Below the pieces are notes generated by a model that worked only from the letters and a program-made list of their open reading frames with translations, had not been told where the DNA came from and ran no database searches. 64,000 nt of DNA from positions 62,001-126,000 of the forward strand of contig NZ_SMKT01000003.1 in assembly GCF_004348735.1 (NCBI RefSeq), in the 5' to 3' direction. The DNA comes from Actinomadura sp. KC06 (GTDB lineage: Bacteria > Actinomycetota > Actinomycetes > Streptosporangiales > Streptosporangiaceae). How positions within the stretch are numbered: position 1 is the stretch's first letter; every line of letters begins with the position of its first letter. The position numbers and the translations under genes were made by a program. This document shows, piece by piece, positions 7,141 through 16,783 of this stretch.

Positions 7141-10100
7141 GGGCGGCCCTCCAGCGCAGGTTGGCGATCGCGAGGTCGGTGCCGATGGTGATCTGCCGCC
7201 GGGTCGCCGACATCACCGTGGCCGGGAGCAGGTGCGCGTACGCCGTGCCGCCGAGATGCTCCGGCTCGACGGCGCGGGTCTTCGCGAGGTCGAAGGTCTC
7301 GACGATCGCGTCGATCAGGTCGCCGGGCGTCCAGCGGCCGGCGGGGTCGCGGACGGGCGGGACGACGAGGAGCATCGCCTGCGGGGGTTCGGCGTCCGGG
7401 CCGTTGTAGTGCATCGCGATGCCGGTGGTCTCGCGCTCGGCCGGGATCACCTCGGTCCATTCGTCGAACACCAGCCCGCACTGGTCGCCGATCAGCGGGG
7501 ACGTGTAGTGCGCGGTGAACAGCAGCCGGTCCTCGCCGAGCTGGTCGGGCAGGTTCGGGTCCTTGGCGAATTCCATGGCCAGCCAGTGGTCGCCCGCGAC
7601 GTGCGGCAGCTGGACGGGCGACAGCGCCGGCTCCTTCCAGCCGAGGATGCCGAGCAGTCCGCCGGGCCCGAGGAGCCCGCTCGCGAGGGTCACCGTCTTC
7701 TCCCACAGCCGCGGCTTCTCCCTGACGCGGGCCATGCCGTGCAGCCAGTCGTCGACGGGGAAGTCCCGGGCGGGCGTGAGGTGCGCGACGAGCCGGTCGC
7801 TGTCGTTGCGCGCCCTGCTCAACTGCTGGAGGAGCTGGCTCGGCGGGGTGAACTTGGGCACGGCCAGGACGTCCTCGCCGAGCAGGGCCTTGAGGGCGTC
7901 GAGCGCGGCCTGCACCCGGTCCGGGCCGGGGATGGTCTTGTCGTGGGTCTCCAGCGCCTTGTTCGCGGCCTCGGCGCGGGCGGACAGCTCGTCCTTCAGC
8001 TTCCCGGCGCGGGTGAGGAGCTCGCGGCCGAACGCGACGACCTGGTCTTCGTAGGGCGTGAGGTCCAGCCCGGCGGGATCGACGTCGGTCAGCGGCAGCT
8101 GTGCCGCGACCTCGGCGAGCAGGCCGCTCAGCGTCGTCTTGTTGGTCTTGGCTATCTGCTTCAGCTTCTTCAGGCGGTCGTCGAAGTCGTCTCGGAGGTC
8201 GTCCACGCGGTCCCGGAGGTCGTCCACGTCCGGGGGGCGCGGGCCCGGCATGGTGGTGAGCAGGCCCTCGGCCTGCTGCAGGATCCGGAACCGCTCCTCG
8301 ACCGGGGTGGACGGCGGCAGCGCGTCGTACTGGGCGAGCAGCAGGTCGGCGGCCTGGAGCGCGCGGGTCATCCGCGCGGCCGCCTCGGCGGCGGCGGCCA
8401 GGACGGCGGTGAACACGCCGCGCCGCCACAGCGCCACCTCGCCCCAGCTGCTGCGCACCAGGCCGAACCCGCCGGCCGCCACGGTCAGCTTCGCGTACCG
8501 GCCGAGGAAGGTGTCGATCCCGCTGATCAACGCGGCGCGGGCCGGGGGCGCGCCGGCGGGGTACAGCTCCCCGAGGTCGGCGATGAATTCGGCGACGTCG
8601 TCCCGCAGGCCGGTCAGGGCCTCCAGGACCTTGGCCGGGCGTTCCCGCGGCAGCGATACGGCGTCGTCCGCGGCGCGGGCGACCGGGGCGCTCCCGGCGG
8701 CCGGAGCCAGGTCGCTCGGACGCAGCGGCCGCGCGGTCGTCAGCAGCGTGCGCAGCGCCGCGACCAGCGGCGACAGCTCGAAGAAGCCGATCTTGCCGGA
8801 GAATCCGACGCCGTCCTGGTCGGAGATGCGGGTGGTGTACTCGATCGTCAGCTCGACGTCCGGGCGCGGCTTCGACTGCTCGATGACGACGCCGAGGATC
8901 CGGTCGTCCAGGTCGGTCATCGCCGCTTCGTCCGCCGGGCGCAGGGCCCAGAGCAGGTCGATCGCGTCCAGGCCGGTCTCGTGCTGGGTCACCAGGCGGT
9001 GCCGCTTGGCGCCGTCGTCCGGATCCCGCCAGGTGACCAGCGCGGCCACGGCCGTGGGGCCCGGGAGCACGGCGGGCAGCCAGGCGTTCACCGCCGGTTC
9101 GGCCCTGGCGCGGGGCGTGCCGAGGCCGGGGGGACGATCCGCCATGAGCTGGAGCCCGAAGCGGTGCGTCAGGGTGGTGCCGCTGCGCGGGGTCTCCACG
9201 ACGGACGGCTCGGGCGCGACGCCTTCCTTGGCGTAGGCGTCCATGGTCGCCGAAGCGCGTTCGGGATTGCCCTGCAGCGCCTGGTGCGTGCCTTCGGCCA
9301 CGGCGAGATCGGCGAGCGCGTCGTGCACGTTGCGCAGCGCGTCGATCTCCTTGCCGACGTCGGCGACCACGCCCTCGCCGGCGGGCTGCAGGTCCGTGAA
9401 GCCGAACGGGTAGCGCTGGTCCGCCTCGGGCAGCGCGTTCACGTGCCGCAGCAGGGCCAGCCCGTCGATCACGATGCGGGCCTCGACCTCTTCGATGCGC
9501 TTGGGACGCGCGGGATCGTCCGGCGCCGGGGCGGTCTCGCCGATCTTGTTGGCGCGGAGCGGGAACTTCAGCCGGAGCCCGGCGATGTACCGGTCCAGGC
9601 CGATCCTGCGGTCGTGCAGGCCGCGTTCGAACCGGTAGCCGAGCAGGGCGGCCAGGGACTGGCCTTGGCGCATGCCGTCCAGGATGGTGAGGGCGAGCCG
9701 GACGCGCTCGGAGGTCAGATTCACCGCGAACGCGCTCGTGTCCGGCGTCCTGTTGGCCAGGTATCCGGCCCGCAGCACGGCGGCCGTCCGGGCGTGGGCG
9801 GGCGACGGCGCGTGGACGTAGCCGCCGTTGTCCGTGTCGAGCGGGATCGGGGCGGCACCGAACACGGTCGCCAGGTCGGCGGGCGGTGTGACGTGCTCGA
9901 CCTCGTCGCTCTCCCTCCGGGCGACGTTCTCCAGCCATCCGTACGCGCCGAGATGGACGCCTCGCTTCGGCGGTGCGGCACCGTCCTGGCCGTATCGCAG
10001 CTCGGCCAGCCGCTCGTTCGCCAGCCCTAGCCGCCACGCGTCGAGCCGGTAGGTGGCGCAGTCGATGTGCTCGGCGAGCACCCGCTCCAGCCGCGCGGTG

Positions 10101-12388
10101 GGCAGCCCCGCCAGCAGGCCGAGCGCCTTGGTCTGCTCGTCGAGTTCCGCGGCGGCCGGGTTGGTGCCCAGCACCGTGCGGAGGTGTTCGTGCACCAGCA
10201 TGGTCTGGCTGCCGGTCATCGCCGGGTTCGTCGAGTACAGCGCGCGGTACCGGCTCTCGCTCGGGATCGTCTGGCCCGGCTTGGGGATTTTGATGTGGAC
10301 GAACGGCGCGTCCCGCACATCGGGCACCGCGGAACCGGGGGTGGCGAGCGCGAGCCGCCGCGCGGCCTCCGCCCAGCCCAGCAGGACCGCGTGCCGCGCC
10401 AGCAGGTACAGCAGGGCCGAGGGCGGCCGGTTGTCGAGGAAGCCCTCCTCCTTGCGCACCTTGTCCAGGTCGTTGCGGGCGTGGTCGGCGAGCCAGCGCA
10501 GGTAGTTGCGGCGGTCGGCGGTGTAGGCGCGGATCGGCTCGGTCTCCGACAGCGGCCGGTCGTCGACGAGCGGCGCCAGCAGCGGATGGTGGACGTCGGT
10601 GAACAGCCGGCGCAGCAGGTCGGGGTCGGCCGCCGGGTCGCTCGTCGGACGGCCGAGCCGGGCGAGCAGCGCGCGGATCGGCTGCGGCATGGCCAGCTGG
10701 TCGAGCGCGTCCTTCACCTGGGGGCCGAGCGCGCGCAGGTTCTCCCGGTTGAAGATGTCCTCGACGCTCTGCGCGTAGCGCTGGTGGAACTCCGCCGATG
10801 TGGGGTGGAGGGCCAGGATGTCCAGCAACTTCTGGTGCGGGTCGTCGGCTACATCGTTGGCTGGGCCGTTCAGGTGCTGGACGTGTTCGAGCGCGGCCTG
10901 CCAGTCCTTCGCCGCCTCCTTGAGGACCGCGTTCAGCGCCTTGCGGTGCTTCGCCGCGTCCGGCCAGGCCATCCGGGAGAACACGGTCGTCGGCAGGATG
11001 CCGTACGGCTGGCGGCCGATCTTCACCGCGGAGAGCGGGCCGCGCCCGGACACGTGCTCAAGGAAGAAACTCCTGGTCTGCGCGATCTGCTCGTCGCCGA
11101 GCACGCCGTTCAGCAGCGCCTGAAGGTAGTGGCCCCAGGTCGCGGGCCACAGCGCGGTGTGCGCCGCCCGCGCGTCGCGCCGGTCGGCGCCCTCGGCGTT
11201 CGGCACCCCGGCCAGCACCGCCGGGTCGAGGCCGAGCAGCTCGGCGAACCACTCGCCGTCGGTCTTGGTCGTCCAGTCCGCGGCGGTGGCGGCGAACCCG
11301 GCGGCCGTGGCCAGCCCCGCCTCCGCCTCGGCCGCGGCGTCCTGGCCGGCCGGGGCCTGCTCGGTGTTGTTCGTCGGCGTCCCCTGCGGCAGCAGGCTGA
11401 ACCCGGACGGGCTGCGGAGCTGGCGCGTGAACAGGCCGCCGAGCGCCGTCGCGGACTGCTCCGGCGTGGCCTGCTCCCGCAGGCCCAGCACGATGAGCCG
11501 GTCGACCCCGTTCCGGAACGCGGCTTCGAGGGGGATCCGGATCCCCATCCCGGCGTTGACCGCCTCCTTGAAATCGGTCAGCCAGCGCAGCGCGGGCGGC
11601 ACGGTCAGCACGCCCGTGGTCTCATCGATCTTGAGCTGGTTCGCCTTCGTCTCGCCCGGGTCCGGGCTCACCGCGAGCTCCGGCCGCACCGGGCCGCCGG
11701 GCTTGGAGAACACCTGCGCGCCGTTCACATACCCGAAGACGACGAACCGGTCGGGCAGCAGCGTGGCCTTCGCGGCCACGGTCCAGGACTGCGGCGCGAT
11801 CTGGTCCGCGGGCGGCGGGGACAGCACGAGGAACGCCACCACGACGTTGTTTCCGCTGGTGACCGCCGCGCTGTCCACGCCGTGCGGGCGGCGGGCCCGG
11901 ATCGCGTCGGCCCGGGGCTTCCCGACGGACGCGAGCAGCGCGATGTCGGCGTCCCGCAGCTCGGCGCGGTCGCCGTGCGCGCGCCAGACGGCCGTCCAGT
12001 ACGTGACGGCGGGCTGGCGGTCGTTCGCCGCGAGCGGTGCGGCGCTGACGATCACCAGTACGGTCGTCTCCGCCGGCACCCCGGTCGGGCGATCGGCCGG
12101 ATTGGCCGGGCGGTACCCCTGCAGCAGCCACCCCGCGCGCCCGGCGGGGACCCGGCCGACCAGCTCGTGCCAGGCGGCCCGCTCCCCCGCCGCCGACCCG
12201 CCGGACGCCCAGAGGCCCGTCCAGTAGGCGTCCAGCGCGGCGAGCTCGGCCCGGGTGGGCCGGGGCTCGAACTTGTCGATGGACCACTCGTCGGGGAAGA
12301 CCCGGACGAGCAGCTCGTCCCGGGTGAACCGCGTCTCCACCCGGACCGGGCCGAGCAGCACCGGGAAGTCAAGACTGAGGTCGGGCAT
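7133..12388 (-). CDS. Giant conserved hypothetical protein with coiled coils (fifth gene of large operon)
   Basis: A 1751-aa protein beginning MPDLSLDFPVLLGPVRVETR. No signal peptide or membrane helix is visible. Heptad-like charged segments at about residues 1340-1430 (VDDLRDRVDDLRDDFDDRL) and 1450-1500 suggest coiled coils. The C-terminal 200 residues hold a compact domain with CGLVFDEWTEVIPAERETTG, QAMLLVVPPV and DLIDAIVETFDLAKTRAVEP, phrases I recall only from unannotated large bacterial proteins. The ATG at 12388 has AGGAG ten bases upstream and overlaps the previous gene by 20 bp. The size, fold mix and coupling suggest a structural or assembly component, but this is inference. Confidence 0.7.
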   Translation of the reverse strand: MPDLSLDFPVLLGPVRVETRFTRDELLVRVFPDEWSIDKFEPRPTRAELAALDAYWTGLWASGGSAAGERAAWHELVGRVPAGRAGWLLQGYRPANPADRPTGVPAETTVLVIVSAAPLAANDRQPAVTYWTAVWRAHGDRAELRDADIALLASVGKPRADAIRARRPHGVDSAAVTSGNNVVVAFLVLSPPPADQIAPQSWTVAAKATLLPDRFVVFGYVNGAQVFSKPGGPVRPELAVSPDPGETKANQLKIDETTGVLTVPPALRWLTDFKEAVNAGMGIRIPLEAAFRNGVDRLIVLGLREQATPEQSATALGGLFTRQLRSPSGFSLLPQGTPTNNTEQAPAGQDAAAEAEAGLATAAGFAATAADWTTKTDGEWFAELLGLDPAVLAGVPNAEGADRRDARAAHTALWPATWGHYLQALLNGVLGDEQIAQTRSFFLEHVSGRGPLSAVKIGRQPYGILPTTVFSRMAWPDAAKHRKALNAVLKEAAKDWQAALEHVQHLNGPANDVADDPHQKLLDILALHPTSAEFHQRYAQSVEDIFNRENLRALGPQVKDALDQLAMPQPIRALLARLGRPTSDPAADPDLLRRLFTDVHHPLLAPLVDDRPLSETEPIRAYTADRRNYLRWLADHARNDLDKVRKEEGFLDNRPPSALLYLLARHAVLLGWAEAARRLALATPGSAVPDVRDAPFVHIKIPKPGQTIPSESRYRALYSTNPAMTGSQTMLVHEHLRTVLGTNPAAAELDEQTKALGLLAGLPTARLERVLAEHIDCATYRLDAWRLGLANERLAELRYGQDGAAPPKRGVHLGAYGWLENVARRESDEVEHVTPPADLATVFGAAPIPLDTDNGGYVHAPSPAHARTAAVLRAGYLANRTPDTSAFAVNLTSERVRLALTILDGMRQGQSLAALLGYRFERGLHDRRIGLDRYIAGLRLKFPLRANKIGETAPAPDDPARPKRIEEVEARIVIDGLALLRHVNALPEADQRYPFGFTDLQPAGEGVVADVGKEIDALRNVHDALADLAVAEGTHQALQGNPERASATMDAYAKEGVAPEPSVVETPRSGTTLTHRFGLQLMADRPPGLGTPRARAEPAVNAWLPAVLPGPTAVAALVTWRDPDDGAKRHRLVTQHETGLDAIDLLWALRPADEAAMTDLDDRILGVVIEQSKPRPDVELTIEYTTRISDQDGVGFSGKIGFFELSPLVAALRTLLTTARPLRPSDLAPAAGSAPVARAADDAVSLPRERPAKVLEALTGLRDDVAEFIADLGELYPAGAPPARAALISGIDTFLGRYAKLTVAAGGFGLVRSSWGEVALWRRGVFTAVLAAAAEAAARMTRALQAADLLLAQYDALPPSTPVEERFRILQQAEGLLTTMPGPRPPDVDDLRDRVDDLRDDFDDRLKKLKQIAKTNKTTLSGLLAEVAAQLPLTDVDPAGLDLTPYEDQVVAFGRELLTRAGKLKDELSARAEAANKALETHDKTIPGPDRVQAALDALKALLGEDVLAVPKFTPPSQLLQQLSRARNDSDRLVAHLTPARDFPVDDWLHGMARVREKPRLWEKTVTLASGLLGPGGLLGILGWKEPALSPVQLPHVAGDHWLAMEFAKDPNLPDQLGEDRLLFTAHYTSPLIGDQCGLVFDEWTEVIPAERETTGIAMHYNGPDAEPPQAMLLVVPPVRDPAGRWTPGDLIDAIVETFDLAKTRAVEPEHLGGTAYAHLLPATVMSATRRQITIGTDLAIANLRWRAAHE

Positions 12389-15300
12389 CCGGCAGCATCT
12401 CCTGTGCGTGTACGGCCACCAGAACCGGTGCTTGGAAGAGGATGTAGGCGACGTCCGCGGAGCTGATGTCGGACTGCCAGCCCGGGAGGATCTTCTCGTC
12501 GTCCAGGCGCTGTTCTGCTTTTTCCTGGTCGTCCTCGTCGCCGTTGAACTCGTCGGCGAGCTTGACCTTGATGTCGGCGTCGAACTGGATGAAGCCGTGC
12601 CGGTCCTGCGGGTCGACGCGGCCCCAGGACAGGTCGTTCCACACCTCGACCGGAGGCGGCCCGCCCGGCGGGTCCTCGTCCACGCCGAACCGCGGGTCGC
12701 CCGGACGCTCCTTGATCACGAAGAACCAGCCCAGGTCGCCGCCCTCGCCGCGCGCCTCGTCCGCGTCGAGGTCGAAGCCGAGCAGGTAGACGTCGGGCTC
12801 GGCCCTGGCCTCGTAGATCGGCAGTTTGACCAGGTGCGGCGGCGGGGGCAGGTTCGCCGGAAGCCTCGCGAGCTCGCGCTCGCCGCTGGTGTCGGGCGTC
12901 CCGGGCGGGTCCTTCAGGACGGGCCAGGCCGCCTTATGCGCGTAGATGGCCGCGTTCGGATACTTCTTCAGCAACTCGCCGCGGATCACCAGCACGAGGT
13001 CGTTCTTCCGGCGGCTGTTCCCGCCCAGCACGGTGGCGGTGCTCCATTTGTGGATCGGCGGGATGTCGTACAGCCGCTCGCGCCGCGCGCGGGCCGGCTC
13101 GTCCGGCTCGGGAAGCGCCGTCCGCGGGTCCCAGAACTGCCGGAACGGGGTCCCGCGCGAGTCGGACGGGAACTCCCGCCACAGCATCTCCCGCGCCATC
13201 TCGTGGTTGAGCCCGACCAGATAGGACTCGATGAACCGGCGGTTGTTCTCCAGCAGGGTGATCGAGTTCGCCGGGATCAGGCCGAGGTTGGGCACGAACG
13301 TGTCCACCGACATCTTCAGCAGGTCTTCGTACATCGGCATGTCGAACACCGGGTAGGCCATCACCTCGGTCAGCTCGGAGAGTTCGCCGGTGGCGGGCCT
13401 CAGCCGGTCCGGCAGGTTCAGCGAGGCGAGGAGGTTGTCCAGGACGGTCTTGTCCGAGCTCAGGCCGGTCATCATGTCGGTGGTGGCGTCGGTCACGCCC
13501 AGCTTCGGCGGGTCGGCGACGTGACCGCCCGCGGCGGCTTCGTCCCAGCCCGCGTAGAGCTCGCGGAGCGCGCGCTTGAACGCCGCGGCCTCGTCGCTGT
13601 CGCGGTCCCCCACCGGCGTGGTGGCGGTCTCGCCGTACTGCCGCAGCTCGAACAGCGGGTTGAGGGCCAGGACGTCGACCGGATGGCCCGGGGGCTTCGG
13701 CGGGAGGCGTTCGTCCAGCTCGGCGGGCGTGACGACGGCCGGTGGGGTGCCCTTCGAGGGCGCGGCCGCGATGTGCAGCTCGTCGATGCGCGAGACGAGC
13801 GTCTCGGCGGGCCTGACCTCAGGGAACTCCAGCACTTTCATCAGCCGCGAGCCCGGCCGGGTGATCCGGCGCATCGGCGCGGACACCGGGGCCGCCGCGA
13901 CGCGGCTGCGCGCGACCTTGAACCCGACCGCGAGCTGCTCGCCGGGGTCCGTGAGTGCGGAGAGCGCCTGGGGCACGCGTTCGATCACCCGGCCGTGCGC
14001 GGGCGCGGTCAGCGTCAGCGTCCTGGCGGAGGCCAACGGCGGCGGCTCCGCGGCGGCGAGCGGCTCGGCGGCGGTGCGCGAACCGGTGGCGTCACGTGAA
14101 CCGGTGGCGGCCAGGGGCGTGGTGGGGAGGTCGAAGTGCTTGTCGTGCAGGCGGTTGCCGACCTCGCGTGCGAGCTGCGCCGCCCGGATCTTCTCGTTCG
14201 CCCGCCGGGCCTCGCCGAGCTGGTTCCAGGCGGCCGCCATGAGCTCGTCCTGCCGCTCCTGGACGACCTGCGCGCCGAACTGCGCGGCCACCCGGAAGCG
14301 CGGGTCCAGGTTGAGCCGGTGCACCCAGTTGTGCAGCACGGCGTCGCCGACCGGGTCGCCCTCGGCGTCGACCAGCAACTGCGGCGTGAGCGCGTGCCAG
14401 CGCCCGTACAGCGGCGGCGTGATCACCGGGTCGGTCTGGCCTTCTAGGTCGGAGCCCCGTGGCGCGAGTTCGGCGTTCGCCGTCGCCACCGGCTGCCGCT
14501 GGTACGCCTCGGCCAGGTTGATCAGCCCGGCCATCGCCTGCTGCCACTGGGTCGGGTACTGCGGCCACGGCAGCGGCCGCAGCTTGTAGTAGTTGTCCCA
14601 GTTCTCCCAGGCGTCGGGGTTCTCGTCGGAGTCGGGCAGCTGCAGGGCGCCGCCGAGCCGCAGCACGCCGTCGGGCTTGGTCGGCGTGGTGACGCCGGGC
14701 AGCCCGAAGCCGGGCTCGCGGTGCGCGTCGATGTCGCGGCGGCCGACCGGGTCCTTGGCCTCGAACGGCTTCAGCAGCCGGACGAGGTACTCGAAGTCGC
14801 CCACCGAGCCCGTCGTGAACGACCAGCGGTGGTAGTAGGGCAGCTGGCCCGTGGCCACGTCCTGCGGCACACCCCAGCTCGGCGTCATCGCCGCGATCGC
14901 GCCGGGCTCGATGCCGAGCCCGGCCCGCCGCCCGGTCTCGAACGCCGGCACCAGGAACGCGTCGTAGTTCGTCTTCGGCGACAGGTGCCGCGGGCAGATC
15001 ACCCGGGAGCACGCGCTGTCGGGCGCCTCACGCAGCACGCGGCCGAGGTTCGCGAGCGCCGCCCCCATGTCAGCGGGATCGTCGACCGCCAGCGGGACGT
15101 CGAGTTCGCCGTTGACGTGGACGTGCGCCCACGCCCCCAGCTCACCGGACGGCTGCAGCGCCCGCGGGTCGGTGACGGTGATGAACGGCAGCGGCCGGTC
15201 AGGCGCGGCGCCGTCGTCGAACTCCGTCCCGGCCAGGACGATCAACGCGAGCCAGGGCGCCAGCCGTTTCGTGGCGCCGTCCGGCGGGGCCGGGCTGTAC

Positions 15301-15611
15301 CGCCACGGGAAGACCTCGTCGTAGAACTCGATGTGCGCCAGGAAGTTGGGCTCGAAGGTGGCGATGTACGGCAGCGGCTCGACCCGCGAGATCGCCCGCG
15401 GGTCGACGCCGATCACGTCGCCGGGGCCGTAGATCTGCAGCGGCTGCTCGACCGGGCGGCTGGGCGGGAGGTCGCCGTCCTTGAGGGCGTCCCCGGTCAG
15501 CTTCAGCCGGACGTTGATCGTGGCCCGGGGCGCGGTCCCCGGCGGCTCGGTGATCTGTGTCGTCAGGCCCGTCCGCAGCCAGGGCAGGAAGGAGTACGCG
15601 TTCGCGCTCAC
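12369..15611 (-). CDS. Large conserved hypothetical protein (fourth gene of large operon)
   Basis: A 1080-aa protein. I choose the GTG at 15611 because it forms a GTGA overlap with the stop of the kelch gene, and because the open frame upstream is low-complexity Arg/Gly antisense to kelch. It starts SANAYSFLPWLRTGL and continues with beta-rich segments (IATFEPNFLAHIEFYDEVFPWRY split over two strands; APWLALIVLAGTEFDDG). The middle (about 440-620) is helical and Ala-rich, and the C-terminal part contains VLKDPPGTPDTSGERELARLP-type linkers and LGFDLDADEARGEGGDLGW. No enzyme motif, signal peptide or membrane span was found. Context ties it to the two large genes downstream and the protease/propeller genes upstream. 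Confidence 0.7.
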   Translation of the reverse strand: MSANAYSFLPWLRTGLTTQITEPPGTAPRATINVRLKLTGDALKDGDLPPSRPVEQPLQIYGPGDVIGVDPRAISRVEPLPYIATFEPNFLAHIEFYDEVFPWRYSPAPPDGATKRLAPWLALIVLAGTEFDDGAAPDRPLPFITVTDPRALQPSGELGAWAHVHVNGELDVPLAVDDPADMGAALANLGRVLREAPDSACSRVICPRHLSPKTNYDAFLVPAFETGRRAGLGIEPGAIAAMTPSWGVPQDVATGQLPYYHRWSFTTGSVGDFEYLVRLLKPFEAKDPVGRRDIDAHREPGFGLPGVTTPTKPDGVLRLGGALQLPDSDENPDAWENWDNYYKLRPLPWPQYPTQWQQAMAGLINLAEAYQRQPVATANAELAPRGSDLEGQTDPVITPPLYGRWHALTPQLLVDAEGDPVGDAVLHNWVHRLNLDPRFRVAAQFGAQVVQERQDELMAAAWNQLGEARRANEKIRAAQLAREVGNRLHDKHFDLPTTPLAATGSRDATGSRTAAEPLAAAEPPPLASARTLTLTAPAHGRVIERVPQALSALTDPGEQLAVGFKVARSRVAAAPVSAPMRRITRPGSRLMKVLEFPEVRPAETLVSRIDELHIAAAPSKGTPPAVVTPAELDERLPPKPPGHPVDVLALNPLFELRQYGETATTPVGDRDSDEAAAFKRALRELYAGWDEAAAGGHVADPPKLGVTDATTDMMTGLSSDKTVLDNLLASLNLPDRLRPATGELSELTEVMAYPVFDMPMYEDLLKMSVDTFVPNLGLIPANSITLLENNRRFIESYLVGLNHEMAREMLWREFPSDSRGTPFRQFWDPRTALPEPDEPARARRERLYDIPPIHKWSTATVLGGNSRRKNDLVLVIRGELLKKYPNAAIYAHKAAWPVLKDPPGTPDTSGERELARLPANLPPPPHLVKLPIYEARAEPDVYLLGFDLDADEARGEGGDLGWFFVIKERPGDPRFGVDEDPPGGPPPVEVWNDLSWGRVDPQDRHGFIQFDADIKVKLADEFNGDEDDQEKAEQRLDDEKILPGWQSDISSADVAYILFQAPVLVAVHAQEMLPDARPQS

Positions 15612-16756
15612 GAACCGCTCCCGCGCCGCTCGGACGTCTTTGTCAGCTCGGTGCCCTGCCCGGCGGCGGCCAGCCCGGCACGGGCCACGCCGCCCGCGAC
15701 GATCACCTTGGCTCCGGAGGCCGCGGCGGCGAAGCCCCACCGGCCTTCGGCGAGGCCGGGCACCTGCGTCCACGCGCCGGCGGAGTACTCAAGGGCGCTG
15801 CGGTAGCCGGCCTCATTGCGGACGTCGTCGGTGCCGCCGACCACCAGGACCTTCCCCGAACCCAGCGAGACCGCGCGGTGCAACGCCCGGCCCGCGGGCA
15901 TCGGCGCGGTGTCCTGCCAGGTTCCCGGGGTGAGGTTGTACACCTCGGCGGTGGCGCGGGCGAACGGGTCGAAGCTGCCGTCGCCGGGCGCCCCGGGCGC
16001 ACGGCCCCCCGTGACCAGCACCGTCGTATCGGACAGCGCCGTCGCGGTGTGCGCGCTGCGCGGGCGGCGCAGGCCGCCGGTCGGCGTCCAGGTCTTGTCG
16101 TCGGTGTCGTAGAGCTCGCAGAACGCCAGCGCCGGGTCGTCGGCCGTCCCCACCGGGACGCTGCCGCCGCAGACCAGCACCTTCTTGCCGGCCTGGAGGA
16201 CGACCGCGGTGTGCCCGGTGCGGGCGTCGGTCATGTCCTTCGCGGCGGTCCAGGTCTCGTCCGCCGGGTTGAACAGCTCCGCCGAGCGCACCGCCATCAC
16301 CGTGCCGCCCGGCCTGACGGTACTGCCGCCCGCGACCAGGACCTGGCCGTTCGACAGCAGGACCGCGCTGTGCCCCCAGCGTCCGGCGGCCATCGGATGC
16401 CTCGTTGCCGTCCAGGTGCCCTCGGCCGGGTCGTACAGCTCGGCGGTGGCCAGCGCGGGCGCGCCGGGGCCGCCCCTCCCGCCGGTGATCAGCACCTTTC
16501 CGCTCGGCAGCAGGGTCAGCGCGTGCAGCTGCCTGGCCGTGCCGAGCAGGACGGGCGCCGCCCACGTGTTCTGCTCCAGGTCGTACACCGCGCTCTGCCG
16601 GACGGCGGCGGACGCGGCATCGGCGCCGCCCGCGACCAGCGCCTTCTTGCCGTCCTTGAGCACCACGGCCGCGTCGTGCTGGCCGGACCAGCTCACCGCC
16701 GCGGCGTAGGCGGGGGCGGACGACCACGCGTCGGCCGCCAGTGTGGCAGTGGTCAT
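15608..16756 (-). CDS. Free-standing kelch-repeat beta-propeller
   Basis: A 382-aa protein built of seven kelch motifs, each with a di-glycine strand (VLITGG, VLVAGG, VLVCGG, VLVTGG, VLVVGG, VIVAGG) followed about 20 residues later by a Y-D/N-P...TW signature. Seven blades make a complete propeller, normally a protein or glycan binding platform. There is no signal peptide. The ATG at 16756 has GAAGAAGGG nine bases upstream. The blade order matches the propeller at the C-terminus of the preceding protein (blade 1 GGADAA, blade 4 LAFCE-YD, blade 6 GYR), so the two arose by duplication. Confidence 0.85.
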   Translation of the reverse strand: MTTATLAADAWSSAPAYAAAVSWSGQHDAAVVLKDGKKALVAGGADAASAAVRQSAVYDLEQNTWAAPVLLGTARQLHALTLLPSGKVLITGGRGGPGAPALATAELYDPAEGTWTATRHPMAAGRWGHSAVLLSNGQVLVAGGSTVRPGGTVMAVRSAELFNPADETWTAAKDMTDARTGHTAVVLQAGKKVLVCGGSVPVGTADDPALAFCELYDTDDKTWTPTGGLRRPRSAHTATALSDTTVLVTGGRAPGAPGDGSFDPFARATAEVYNLTPGTWQDTAPMPAGRALHRAVSLGSGKVLVVGGTDDVRNEAGYRSALEYSAGAWTQVPGLAEGRWGFAAAASGAKVIVAGGVARAGLAAAGQGTELTKTSERRGSGS

Positions 16757-16783
16757 CGCGTTGCACCCTTCTTCAGGGGATCT

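Noticed and set aside
9973..12466. Long plus-strand open frames of 799 codons and others over the 1751-aa gene
   Set aside because: Low-complexity Arg/Gly/Val/Leu frames mirroring the third codon positions of the real minus-strand gene.
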